Positions 35,944 to 44,174 of a DNA stretch of 64,000 bases are shown piece after piece. Both the position numbers and the translations under genes were made by a program. The stretch spans positions 1-64,000 of the forward strand of contig JBDSJD010000049.1 of the NCBI GenBank assembly GCA_039917615.1. The letters are read 5' to 3'. Each line of letters starts with the position of its first letter. Position 1 is the stretch's first letter. The stretch comes from ZC4RG30 sp039917615 (GTDB lineage: Bacteria > Pseudomonadota > Gammaproteobacteria > Steroidobacterales > Steroidobacteraceae). The notes under the pieces are model-generated. The model searched no databases. It was not told where the DNA came from and worked only from the letters and a program-made list of their open reading frames with translations.

Positions 35944-37650
35944 ATGTCCGTACCGCACGTCCGGACAATCCGGTTCATCCTGTCGGCGCTGCTCTGCATC
36001 GCTTCCGCTATCCCGCGGACGGGTCATGCGCAGACCGCGCAGGTGCAATGGAACGACGTGGATCGCACCATCGTCTTTGCCGACGTCCACGGTGCCGGCA
36101 CAGAACTTCGCGAACTACTGCGCGAAACGGGCGTTGTAGATGCGGAAGATCGTTGGGTCGCAGGCACCGCTCATCTGGTGAGTCTTGGCGACCTGCTCGA
36201 CCGCGGGCCTGATGCACGCGGCGTGATGGATCTGCTGATGCGGCTGCAGGGTGAGGCGCGCACGGCCGGCGGGCAGCTGCATGTGCTGCTAGGCAATCAT
36301 GAAGCCATGAATCTCATGGGTGATCTGCGCTACGTCGATGCACGTGAATACGCCGCCTATACCGACCTCGAGCCGGCCGCAGAGCGCGAGGCGGCGCGCA
36401 AGGCATGGGAAAAAGGGCCGTGCACAACGCTTTGCCCCGGCTTCGATGAAAAATTTCCGCCGGGCTTCTTCGGGCGGCGGGCGGCGTTCGCGCCGGGCGG
36501 CAGGTATGGCCAATGGCTGCTGGCCCAGCCGGTGGCGATCCGGATCAACGACACGCTACTCATGCACGCAGGTCCAGCCGGAATCCTCCGGGGCATGAGC
36601 CTGCAGGAACTGAATCTTCGCTACCGTACGGCACTGATCGACGGGCTGCAGCATCCTGGGGCGGAGGCAGAGTTCCCGTTGCTGTCCGAGGCCGGACCCA
36701 ACTGGTATCGGGGAGCAGCCCTGTGCAATGAGGTCGCTGAGGCCGACGTGCTGCTGCCGCTGTTGCAGCAGTTTGGCGCTGCGAGACTGGTGATCGGGCA
36801 CACGCCAACACGGAATTCACGGGTCGTCAGCCGTTTCGATGGAAAGGTGATCAAGCTCGACACCGGCATGAATCGCGCAGCGTACCGGGGCCGCCCTTCT
36901 GCACTGGTCATCGAGCGCTCCGGCATTTCCGTCCGCTACACCGGACAGCGCGAACCTGCGCAGGTGGAACCCGAAGGGCTCTTCGTCGCCCCCGACAACC
37001 TGGCCGATGCGGATGTAATGACTGTGCTGCGCGACGGCTCCGTCGGTGTGCTGGAGAAACACGGCACTGGTGAATTCAAAGTCACGGCAGTCCTGAACGG
37101 CAGGCAGGTACCCGCCGTATTCCAGTCGCGCTCCGCAAGCGCGATACGCAAGGAACTGGCCGCATTGCAACTGGACCGGCTGCTCGGGCTCGGCATCGTG
37201 CCGGCCACCGTCGAACGCGAAGTTCAGGGAATGCGCGGCCTGCTGCAGGCGCGGCCACAGAAGTGGATGACGCAGGTAGAAGTGCAGCAGCAGGGGGTGC
37301 GTGGCAGCGGGTGGTGCAGCGTGGAGCCACAGTTCCAGCTGATGTATGCCCTCGACGCATTACTGGGTAACGAACTTCGCACGGCTGAATCGATGGTGTG
37401 GGACACGGAGGACTGGCACTTCTACGCCACTGCGTTCACGCAGGCTTTCGGCACGGATCGCGGGCTCCCAGCCTGGCTGCGCGCCCGGCCGCCGACTCCT
37501 GGCGCGGAGTTGCGCCGCCGGCTCGGCACGCTCGATGACAGGAAACTATCCACCGCGCTCGGTGCCTATCTGGAAGCCAACGCACGCCGCGCGATCCTGA
37601 CGCGCCGGGATGCACTGCTGGCCCTGACTCTGCCAGCAACCTTGCCCTGA
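35944..37650 (+). CDS. Exported metallophosphoesterase with degenerate kinase-like C-terminus
   Basis: A signal peptide (FILSALLCIASAIP) leads to a calcineurin-like phosphatase domain: ADVHG with Asp47 and His49, GDLLDRG at 82-88, GNHE at 117-120 and VIGHTPT near 283. The last about 220 residues form a second domain. KELAALQLDRLLGLGIVPAT and YALDALLGNELRTAESM line up with the helix-C and catalytic-loop regions of bacterial FAM20/HipA-like kinases, but the expected Lys is Gln (AVFQ, near 391) and the N-D-R/N catalytic residues are lost. It is therefore probably a pseudokinase domain. The gene is 7 bp after the FAM20C-like gene and almost certainly co-transcribed with it. Confidence 0.75.
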   Translation: MSVPHVRTIRFILSALLCIASAIPRTGHAQTAQVQWNDVDRTIVFADVHGAGTELRELLRETGVVDAEDRWVAGTAHLVSLGDLLDRGPDARGVMDLLMRLQGEARTAGGQLHVLLGNHEAMNLMGDLRYVDAREYAAYTDLEPAAEREAARKAWEKGPCTTLCPGFDEKFPPGFFGRRAAFAPGGRYGQWLLAQPVAIRINDTLLMHAGPAGILRGMSLQELNLRYRTALIDGLQHPGAEAEFPLLSEAGPNWYRGAALCNEVAEADVLLPLLQQFGAARLVIGHTPTRNSRVVSRFDGKVIKLDTGMNRAAYRGRPSALVIERSGISVRYTGQREPAQVEPEGLFVAPDNLADADVMTVLRDGSVGVLEKHGTGEFKVTAVLNGRQVPAVFQSRSASAIRKELAALQLDRLLGLGIVPATVEREVQGMRGLLQARPQKWMTQVEVQQQGVRGSGWCSVEPQFQLMYALDALLGNELRTAESMVWDTEDWHFYATAFTQAFGTDRGLPAWLRARPPTPGAELRRRLGTLDDRKLSTALGAYLEANARRAILTRRDALLALTLPATLP

Positions 37651-37661
37651 GGTGGCCTGGA

Positions 37662-39314
37662 TCAGCCGGAAACGCGCCGGACCGTGAAAGTACTATGCGC
37701 CTTCAAGCCGTCCATGTTGCTGGCTGTGACCGTGATGCGCAGTTCCATGAGTTCCGGTTTCACTGGCATCGTGCCGACGAAGGTTCGCTGCCATACATTA
37801 AAACGGACCCAGCGCGGCAGCGGCTTGCCATCATGGCAGGCGGCCCGCAACAGCAACACATCGCCCGGGTCCGCTTCGCGGAAAGCGGTAGCCGACAGCG
37901 GGTGGCTGAACGGATTGCCCGGCAAACAATGTAGATCAGGAATGGCCTCGATAATTTCTGGCGCCGCATTCGACATCTTTTCTTGCGCCTTGCGACTGTA
38001 GAAGCGACCCATCGCCACGGCGAGCCCGATCCATGCCAGTGAAAGCACCAGGTTCAGCACGGCGAACTGATGTGACATCCAGCCCAGCAGGTGCAGCCCT
38101 ATGAACACGCCCATTGCCTGGATGAAGTCGCCGAAGCGCACGAAGAAGGTGTCGATGGCGATCTTGCCGTCGTATTTGGAATCCTGGTCCACCGGCAGGA
38201 ACAGCGTCTGGCGCGTGGTATTCATCAGTGAATAGTCGATTCCGTTGTCAGCGACCTTGATGCGACGGATCAAAGAGAAGATGGGAATGAAGCCGCCAAT
38301 CAGCGGCGCAAACACCAGCAGTCCGTAGCCCAGGGTGACGATGACCGGATGTACCAGCAGCGCGCCACGCATACCCATGATCTGGTAGATGCGCGATACC
38401 AGCAGAAGCTGGATGGCGAGGCTGACGAGAGTCACCCAGAAGCTGAAATTGCCGTAGAACGAAGCGATGTACAGACTCAAGGCCTCGGCATCGCCCCCCG
38501 GAACGCTGGCAGCGGCATGCGCCTTGACGAAATCGGACAGGATGAATTCGCCGGTGGAATTGATCCAGTTCAGCAGTACCACGAACGCCGCAATCACCAG
38601 CAGGTAGCGGTCACGCAGCACCAGTCCGATGCCGCCGAGCAGCCGCGGCGGGGGCTGGGCGCGCCGCTCGATCGGCAATGCGCGCGAGCCTTCTGGAATG
38701 GCGGCGCGCTCAGGCCGCGCCAGCAGCAGCGTGGCGCCCAGCGTGCAGGTGGCGAGGATCATCAGGCCCATTGGCTTCAATGCTTCAACGGTGAGGCCAG
38801 TAAGCTTTGCGCCCGCGAGCGCGCCCATGTTGGCACCCAGCACGATCACCACGAACAGGCGCTGGCCCGATCGGGGGTTGAAGGAATCGGCTGCGAAGGC
38901 CCAGAGCTGCGCCACGACCATCACGCCGTAGATGCTGACCCAGACATAGAAGGCAAAGGCGATCGGCACGCCGTTGTGCAGCAGCAATGCGAACAGCGGC
39001 AGCGTCGCCGCAAAGAACAGCGTGACGGCACGCAGCAGCTGCGCGCCGTCGAGACGTCGCCGCACCCACCCATACAGTGGCACGGCAACCATCAGCACCA
39101 GGGCCATGGCCGCCACCGCGTAGGAGCGGGTCTCGGGAGAATACTTGCTGAGGATGAAAGCTTCGCGCAGCGCCTTGACCATCTGGTAGGACGCGAGCAG
39201 CAGGAAGGCGTGCAGGAAGAACAGCAGCGCGGCGCGTCCCTCACCGGGTCGCATGCGCGTGACATGCGACAGCAGCCGGTCTGCCCATGTGTAGCTGGCG
39301 TGATTTTGCGTCAC
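37662..39314 (-). CDS. Npt/TLC-like MFS transporter with Ig-like tail
   Basis: Polytopic membrane protein of 550 aa with about 11-12 hydrophobic segments up to residue 440. The early ALREAFILSKYSPETRSYA loop and the overall pattern resemble the Npt1/Npt2 nucleotide-transporter-like branch of the MFS. The last about 95 residues are soluble: PLPRWVRFNVWQRTFVG is typical of putative-Ig (He_PIG/CADG) domains, followed by ITVTASNMDG. By topology this tail could lie on either face. A nucleotide substrate is not proven. It faces the phosphatase gene with 11 bp between stops. Confidence 0.7.
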   Translation of the reverse strand: MTQNHASYTWADRLLSHVTRMRPGEGRAALLFFLHAFLLLASYQMVKALREAFILSKYSPETRSYAVAAMALVLMVAVPLYGWVRRRLDGAQLLRAVTLFFAATLPLFALLLHNGVPIAFAFYVWVSIYGVMVVAQLWAFAADSFNPRSGQRLFVVIVLGANMGALAGAKLTGLTVEALKPMGLMILATCTLGATLLLARPERAAIPEGSRALPIERRAQPPPRLLGGIGLVLRDRYLLVIAAFVVLLNWINSTGEFILSDFVKAHAAASVPGGDAEALSLYIASFYGNFSFWVTLVSLAIQLLLVSRIYQIMGMRGALLVHPVIVTLGYGLLVFAPLIGGFIPIFSLIRRIKVADNGIDYSLMNTTRQTLFLPVDQDSKYDGKIAIDTFFVRFGDFIQAMGVFIGLHLLGWMSHQFAVLNLVLSLAWIGLAVAMGRFYSRKAQEKMSNAAPEIIEAIPDLHCLPGNPFSHPLSATAFREADPGDVLLLRAACHDGKPLPRWVRFNVWQRTFVGTMPVKPELMELRITVTASNMDGLKAHSTFTVRRVSG

Positions 39315-39360
39315 GATATTTTCTTATTTCCCTGAATAGACATTCGAATCAGGCGGACCT

Positions 39361-41340
39361 TCAATGACAAGTAAAGCCGTCCTTCGCGCTTTTGTCTTCT
39401 TTGCAGAAATCGCCCCACTTGCCGCTTTTGCGCCAGAATTCGACAAGACCGAAATCAAGCACGAATTCCTTGAATGACTGGCTATTGCGGGGAAGATTCC
39501 ACACCCAGAGGTTTGAAAACAGGTTGAAATAGGCTTCGGGAGTATCCTTCAGAGTCGCTCGCATTGCAGTGATGGCCAGCTCCGCGTCGCCCACGGCGCC
39601 CGCCAAATTCACGAAGCGCAGCATTGATCCACCGCGCACGCTGTGCCCGTTGGCTTCCACGAGCCTGCGGTGCAGTAACGCGCGCACCTCCTCCACATCT
39701 TCCAGCACGTCCGGCCGCGATCCTTCGAACGGCCATTCCAGCGAACCGTCGGGGCGCTTCGGGAAGTTTTTCTTGATGTCCTCCCACGACTGGACTTCCG
39801 CACTGGGCGATTTGACGCCGCGTGCAGCGGCAAGCACCGCTTCCTGCTGTGCCTCGCCTTCGCGTCCGACGGAACGAAGCACATCCTGCAACACGTTCGC
39901 GAGCTCCTGATGCATCGGCTCGGCATCGATGGCGCGCCGCAGATAGGAAATCGACTCTTCGATCCGCCCCGCTGATCGAAGAGTGACGGCCATCGCATAG
40001 AGGTATTCAAACTCGCTTGCTGGAGCCAACGCCACACCCGCTTCGGCGGCAGTGAACGCCTCCGTCCAGTTACGCTGCTCCAGCATCCGGTAGACCCGGA
40101 ACCGCAGCGCCAGCAGGGAATCACGCGGCATACTCTCGAGCTGCGTAGCGGCATCTTCCCGTTCCTGGCGCAATGCAGCGGCATTGGGGGGAGAGTTCGA
40201 CAGGACAGATCTGAGAGCCATGTAAAGCGACATCGAGGCTCGTTTGTAGTCCGGGTCCAATCTCAACGCCTCGCGCAGGAACGGCAGCATCGGTGCGACC
40301 CCATCGATTCGGAATATATTCCTGGCGCGCTGGAACTGCTTGTAGGCCGCGACATTCTCCGTGCCGCCCTGACTGCGCGGGTAATCGGCGACGCCGAGCT
40401 TCACGCCCACGGACAGCGCCACGTCCTTGGCAATGTTCTGACGCAGGGCTTCGCTGCTCAGCATATCCTCATAGGGCTGCGACCACAGGCTCGCCCCATC
40501 GCGGGCGGTCAGCTCTGACCGGATGAACACGCGGTCGCCTTCGTTGCGCATGCGGCCAGTCAGCAGAAAGTCGACATCGCGCGCCTTGGCAATCTCGGCT
40601 TGGTCTGCATTCTTGCCCTTGTAGAAGAAGCCAATCGCCGCGCTCAACGGCTGCAGACCACGGATCTGACCCAGAAGCTCGACGATATCCTCCGTCAGGC
40701 CGTCTGCGAGGTATTCCTGATCGGGCTTCTCGCCCTCGAAGAGCACGAAGATGCGCACGGGCTCCACCGGCACGGCGGCGGTTGCGGTGGCAACTGGCTC
40801 TGTACCGCGATGAGTCAATGCCAACCATGCCCCGCCCAGCAGCAGCGCGGCTGCGAGGCCGATCGCGACGATGCTTGCCCCAGGTTTGGTGGCACGGGTT
40901 GCCGGAGGCATGGCTGAGCGTGCCGCGGGCTCATGCCTGCCGGATGCATCCTGACCCACGAACCGCCGGAGGCTGGCAAGGAACGACTGCCAACCCGCCT
41001 CGCCTGCATCACCCGTCCACTGAGACAGATCCGCCGTGTGGGTAAGTTCAAACATGATCGGCCGCTTGCAGACCTCGATCATCACTGGCACCAGGCGACT
41101 ATCAGCTTGTGCCTGTGTCGCCTCTGCCCGCACCCAGCGTGAGTTCACGGAAGTCTTCGACCACAGCACGACAACGGCTTTCGCTTCTTCCAGCGCTTTC
41201 TCGGTGACCTTGTCGAAGGCCTCGCCGGGATGGAGCACCTGATCCCACCAAACGCTGAACCCCGCATGCTCAAGCCCATCGGCAAAACGCCGGGCAATGG
41301 CCTGGTCTTCGCGGGAGTAGGAGAGAAAGATGTCTGGCAT
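39361..41340 (-). CDS. TIR-TM-TolB-N-TPR protein A
   Basis: 659 aa. TIR domain: DIFLSYSREDQ, VWWDQVL, Glu73 in SRWVRAEA, and RPIMFELTHTADLSQW. A hydrophobic helix lies at about 162-183 (IVAIGLAAALLLGGAWLAL). A COG5616-type domain begins VRIFVLFEGEKPDQEYLADGL, with the LTGRMRNEGDRVFIRSELT strand, followed by helical TPR-like repeats. It ends W.KSGKWGDFC...FTCH. The TIR would be cytoplasmic and the C-terminus periplasmic. It points away from paralogue B across a 493-bp gap. Confidence 0.83.
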   Translation of the reverse strand: MPDIFLSYSREDQAIARRFADGLEHAGFSVWWDQVLHPGEAFDKVTEKALEEAKAVVVLWSKTSVNSRWVRAEATQAQADSRLVPVMIEVCKRPIMFELTHTADLSQWTGDAGEAGWQSFLASLRRFVGQDASGRHEPAARSAMPPATRATKPGASIVAIGLAAALLLGGAWLALTHRGTEPVATATAAVPVEPVRIFVLFEGEKPDQEYLADGLTEDIVELLGQIRGLQPLSAAIGFFYKGKNADQAEIAKARDVDFLLTGRMRNEGDRVFIRSELTARDGASLWSQPYEDMLSSEALRQNIAKDVALSVGVKLGVADYPRSQGGTENVAAYKQFQRARNIFRIDGVAPMLPFLREALRLDPDYKRASMSLYMALRSVLSNSPPNAAALRQEREDAATQLESMPRDSLLALRFRVYRMLEQRNWTEAFTAAEAGVALAPASEFEYLYAMAVTLRSAGRIEESISYLRRAIDAEPMHQELANVLQDVLRSVGREGEAQQEAVLAAARGVKSPSAEVQSWEDIKKNFPKRPDGSLEWPFEGSRPDVLEDVEEVRALLHRRLVEANGHSVRGGSMLRFVNLAGAVGDAELAITAMRATLKDTPEAYFNLFSNLWVWNLPRNSQSFKEFVLDFGLVEFWRKSGKWGDFCKEDKSAKDGFTCH

Positions 41341-41833
41341 TGAAGCGCTCCGCCTTTTCCGGAGACTCCACTATGAGAGAGGATGGAGTCTATGGGAACA
41401 GCAAATCGATATTCGGAAGAGGAGCGGGCGGTGTCTATCTACAATCGAGATTTCTAACCGACGGACCCGCTGGCGCGATACTTTCCTTGATGGGCACCGC
41501 CAGAGATCAGTTTGGAAATGTAGCCTAGAGCGAGAAGCTTACGGGTTCAACTTCAGGACGGCGCAGACCGGAGCGGTCTCGGTCCCGCAGACATCGGGCG
41601 CAACGCCGGTGGCTTTCCAGATCTCGGCCGGCAACAACCGCACCTGCCGTTCTGCACCCGGCCGCAGCGCCGTTGGCGCACGATTTCTTCGGTCGCGACG
41701 TCAGCCCTGCCTTTTGCGCCAAGATGGCGAAGGATCAGTAGAAGTATGGGCCGCGCCGGCCAACTGATGGCATGATCTGTGAAAGGCGGCTCTGCGCGCG
41801 CCTGTGTGCAGCGTCTGATCAGCCCTGAAGAAC
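41341..41833. other. Gap between divergent TIR genes A and B
   Basis: 493 bp between two outward-facing paralogues, so it should hold both promoters. No promoter pair stands out. On the minus strand a short frame ending at 41539 reads RQVRLLPAEIWKATGVAPDV and then APVCAVLKL; it looks protein-like but has no start and matches nothing I know. It may be a gene remnant. Confidence 0.4.
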
Positions 41834-43870
41834 ATGCCTGACGTTTTCCTTTCCTACTGCCGCGAGGATCAGCCGGCCGCAAGGCGATTTGCGAACGGGC
41901 TCGAGCGCGAAGGTTTCACCGTATGGTGGGATCAGTCGCTCAGCGCCGGCGAAGCCTTCGACAAGGTCACCGAGAAAGCGCTGAAGGACGCCCGCGCCGT
42001 CGTAGTGCTGTGGTCGAAGACTTCCGTAAACTCACGCTGGGTAAGGTCCGAGGCAACGCAGGCGGATCGTTACGGCACGCTGGTGCCGGTAATGATCGAA
42101 CCATGCGATCGGCCGATCATGTTCGAGCTGACACATACGGCAGATCTTTCCGGCTGGAGCGGAGATTCAGTCGATCCGCACTGGAGCTCGTTCATCGCGG
42201 GCTTGCGCAGGTCGGTCGGCGGGGCCGCGACACCCGTCTCTTCCGACACCACCGCGCAGAGGATTCCGGTGCCTGCCACCGCAACGCCACCCGCTCGTTC
42301 GGTTGCACGCAGGACGGCTGCATGGGCCTCGCTGGCCGCTGCCGTGCTGGCCATTGCCGCCGGTATCGCTTGGTACCTGCATCAAAGTTCGCCCAGTCCG
42401 AAGCTTGCCTCGATCAACCGGTCGATCGCCGTATTGCCGTTCGCGAATTTCTCCGCCGATGCCGATCAGGACCACTTCGCCGACGGTCTCACTGAGGAGA
42501 TCCTGAACACACTGGCGAGGATTCCCGACCTGCAGGTGACCGCGCGCACATCCGCTTTTGCTTTCAAGGGCAAGGCTGAGGACCTGAAAGCAGTCGGCAA
42601 GACGCTCGGTGTGGCCCATGTGCTGGAGGGCAGCGTGCGTCATTCCGGCGACCAGTTGCGCATCACGGCGCAGCTCATCAGCACCGATACTGGCTTTCAT
42701 CTGTGGTCACAGACCTATGACCGCCGTCTCGCGGATATCTTCGCGATTCAGGACGACATCGCCCGATCCGTGGCCGGTGCGCTGCAGGTGACGCTCGGTG
42801 TCGGCATCGGGGGGCAGCCTGGCATGACGCGGAATATAGAGGCTTACGAATCTTGGGTCGCGGCACGCGGTGTGACCTTCACGGGCACGCAGAGCATGAG
42901 TCATTACATCGGACTTCTGCAGCAGGTCGTTGCGCTCGACCCCTCCTTCGCACAGCCGTGGTGGGATCTCTCCGAGGCGTACTCGAGTGCATTGAGTGGT
43001 ACGCCAGAGGATCTCGGCGAGCGACGGCAGCAGGCCGACGCCGCGTTCGCCGAGTACCGGCGCCTGCTTCCCGATTCGCCGCGGATCCACGAACGCCTTG
43101 CGGAAGACAGTATTGAATCAGGTCAGATGATCGCCGCTGCGGAGCACTACCAGGAAGCCGCGAATGCAGCCAGCCGGCTCTACGGCGGCAAGCCCGCTCC
43201 GGTCGACATCGTCGGCCAGGGCAAGACACCCATCGGTTTTCCGGACCTCGTCGGCCGGCCACGCGAGTCGATCCCTTTGTTCGAGCAGGCGAAGGCGCGC
43301 GATCCGCTCAACGAGGTCGTGGCGCTGTGGCTTGCCTACCTCTATGGCGAGGTGGGCAACTATGCGGCTGCCTTTGCCGAGTTCGAACGCAGCGAGCCTC
43401 TCGGCCAGGACGTGCGTCTTAACGGGCTGGCATTGCGCATTGCATTGGGCTCCAGAAACCGCCAATTGATGTTGCCCTGGCTGGACAAGACTATCGAAAA
43501 CGAGCGGTCGCGCGGGATCGAATTCTCCGCCCGGATGAAGCAGCTGCTGGACAGACCCGATGAAGCCCTCAGCGTGTTGCGCTCGGCAGCCCGGGATCCG
43601 CAAGCGCGACGGAGCGGGGTCCTGCCTTGGTGGCTGGCTTGGTTCGGCGACTACAGCACCGCGCTCGAAATGCTCCGGGAGAACTTGCTGACACCCGGCT
43701 CCCGGTACGGCTGGCTTTGGGCGATCTGGGATCCGGGCCTCTCCGAGGTACGCAAGTTGCCGGGCTTCAAGCAGCTGATGCGTGAGATTGGGTTGGTAGA
43801 CTACTGGCGTAAGTACGGCTGGACCGACTATTGCAAACCAACGACGGGCGAGGATTTCGAGTGCCACTGA
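41834..43870 (+). CDS. TIR-TM-TolB-N-TPR protein B
   Basis: 678 aa. TIR: DVFLSYCREDQ, VWWDQSL, Glu73 in SRWVRSEA, LTHTADLSGW. Helix at about 167-188 (ASLAAAVLAIAAGIAWYL). TolB-N-like domain: SIAVLPFANFSADADQDHFA, GLTEEILNTLARI, VLEGSVRHSGDQLRITAQL, and YDRRLADIFAIQDDIA. TPR-like helices run to the end, which is YWRKYGWTDYC...FECH. The TolB-N part is closer to the 817-aa kinase than to protein A by eye (FADGLTEEILN, SVR..G..LRITAQLI). Confidence 0.85.
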   Translation: MPDVFLSYCREDQPAARRFANGLEREGFTVWWDQSLSAGEAFDKVTEKALKDARAVVVLWSKTSVNSRWVRSEATQADRYGTLVPVMIEPCDRPIMFELTHTADLSGWSGDSVDPHWSSFIAGLRRSVGGAATPVSSDTTAQRIPVPATATPPARSVARRTAAWASLAAAVLAIAAGIAWYLHQSSPSPKLASINRSIAVLPFANFSADADQDHFADGLTEEILNTLARIPDLQVTARTSAFAFKGKAEDLKAVGKTLGVAHVLEGSVRHSGDQLRITAQLISTDTGFHLWSQTYDRRLADIFAIQDDIARSVAGALQVTLGVGIGGQPGMTRNIEAYESWVAARGVTFTGTQSMSHYIGLLQQVVALDPSFAQPWWDLSEAYSSALSGTPEDLGERRQQADAAFAEYRRLLPDSPRIHERLAEDSIESGQMIAAAEHYQEAANAASRLYGGKPAPVDIVGQGKTPIGFPDLVGRPRESIPLFEQAKARDPLNEVVALWLAYLYGEVGNYAAAFAEFERSEPLGQDVRLNGLALRIALGSRNRQLMLPWLDKTIENERSRGIEFSARMKQLLDRPDEALSVLRSAARDPQARRSGVLPWWLAWFGDYSTALEMLRENLLTPGSRYGWLWAIWDPGLSEVRKLPGFKQLMREIGLVDYWRKYGWTDYCKPTTGEDFECH

Positions 43871-43984
43871 AGCGCACGCGCAGGAAACCCTCTTCCAGCC
43901 GACCACACTTCTGATAGGCGTTGAATTCCTCTTGCACATGGGCGAGTAGGCATCGACCTTCCCGCCGCCCGCAGTTCACGAAGA

Positions 43985-44165
43985 TCAGGAAGATACCGCG
44001 CTCTTGAAGCCCCCGAAGGACAACCGCTTGCCGCCGAAGGGCATCGACTTGGGATCCATGCCCGCGAGGCGCGGATCGGACATCACCTTCTTCTTGATGC
44101 GGTCGCGATCTCTGCGGGATTTGTAGACCAACCACCAGTAGCGTCCGACACGCTTTTTGACGAAG
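43985..44165 (-). pseudogene. DUF1428 (YbaA-like) protein, C-terminal remnant
   Basis: The open stretch reads WWLVYKSRRDRDRIKKKVM, SDPRLAG, MDPKSMPFGGKRLSFGGF and a stop. This is the C-terminal half of DUF1428 proteins (the MPFDGKRM..GGF box is diagnostic). No N-terminal half precedes it; the sequence runs into the end of TIR gene C. It has no usable start and is a fragment. The rest of the 304-bp gap (43871-43984) shows nothing recognisable. Confidence 0.7.
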
Positions 44166-44174
44166 CGTAAAAGT

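Noticed and set aside
38349..39335. 328-aa open frame opposite the transporter
   Set aside because: Composition is His/Gln/Arg-rich, typical of a mirror of membrane-protein codons; no domain and no start signal.
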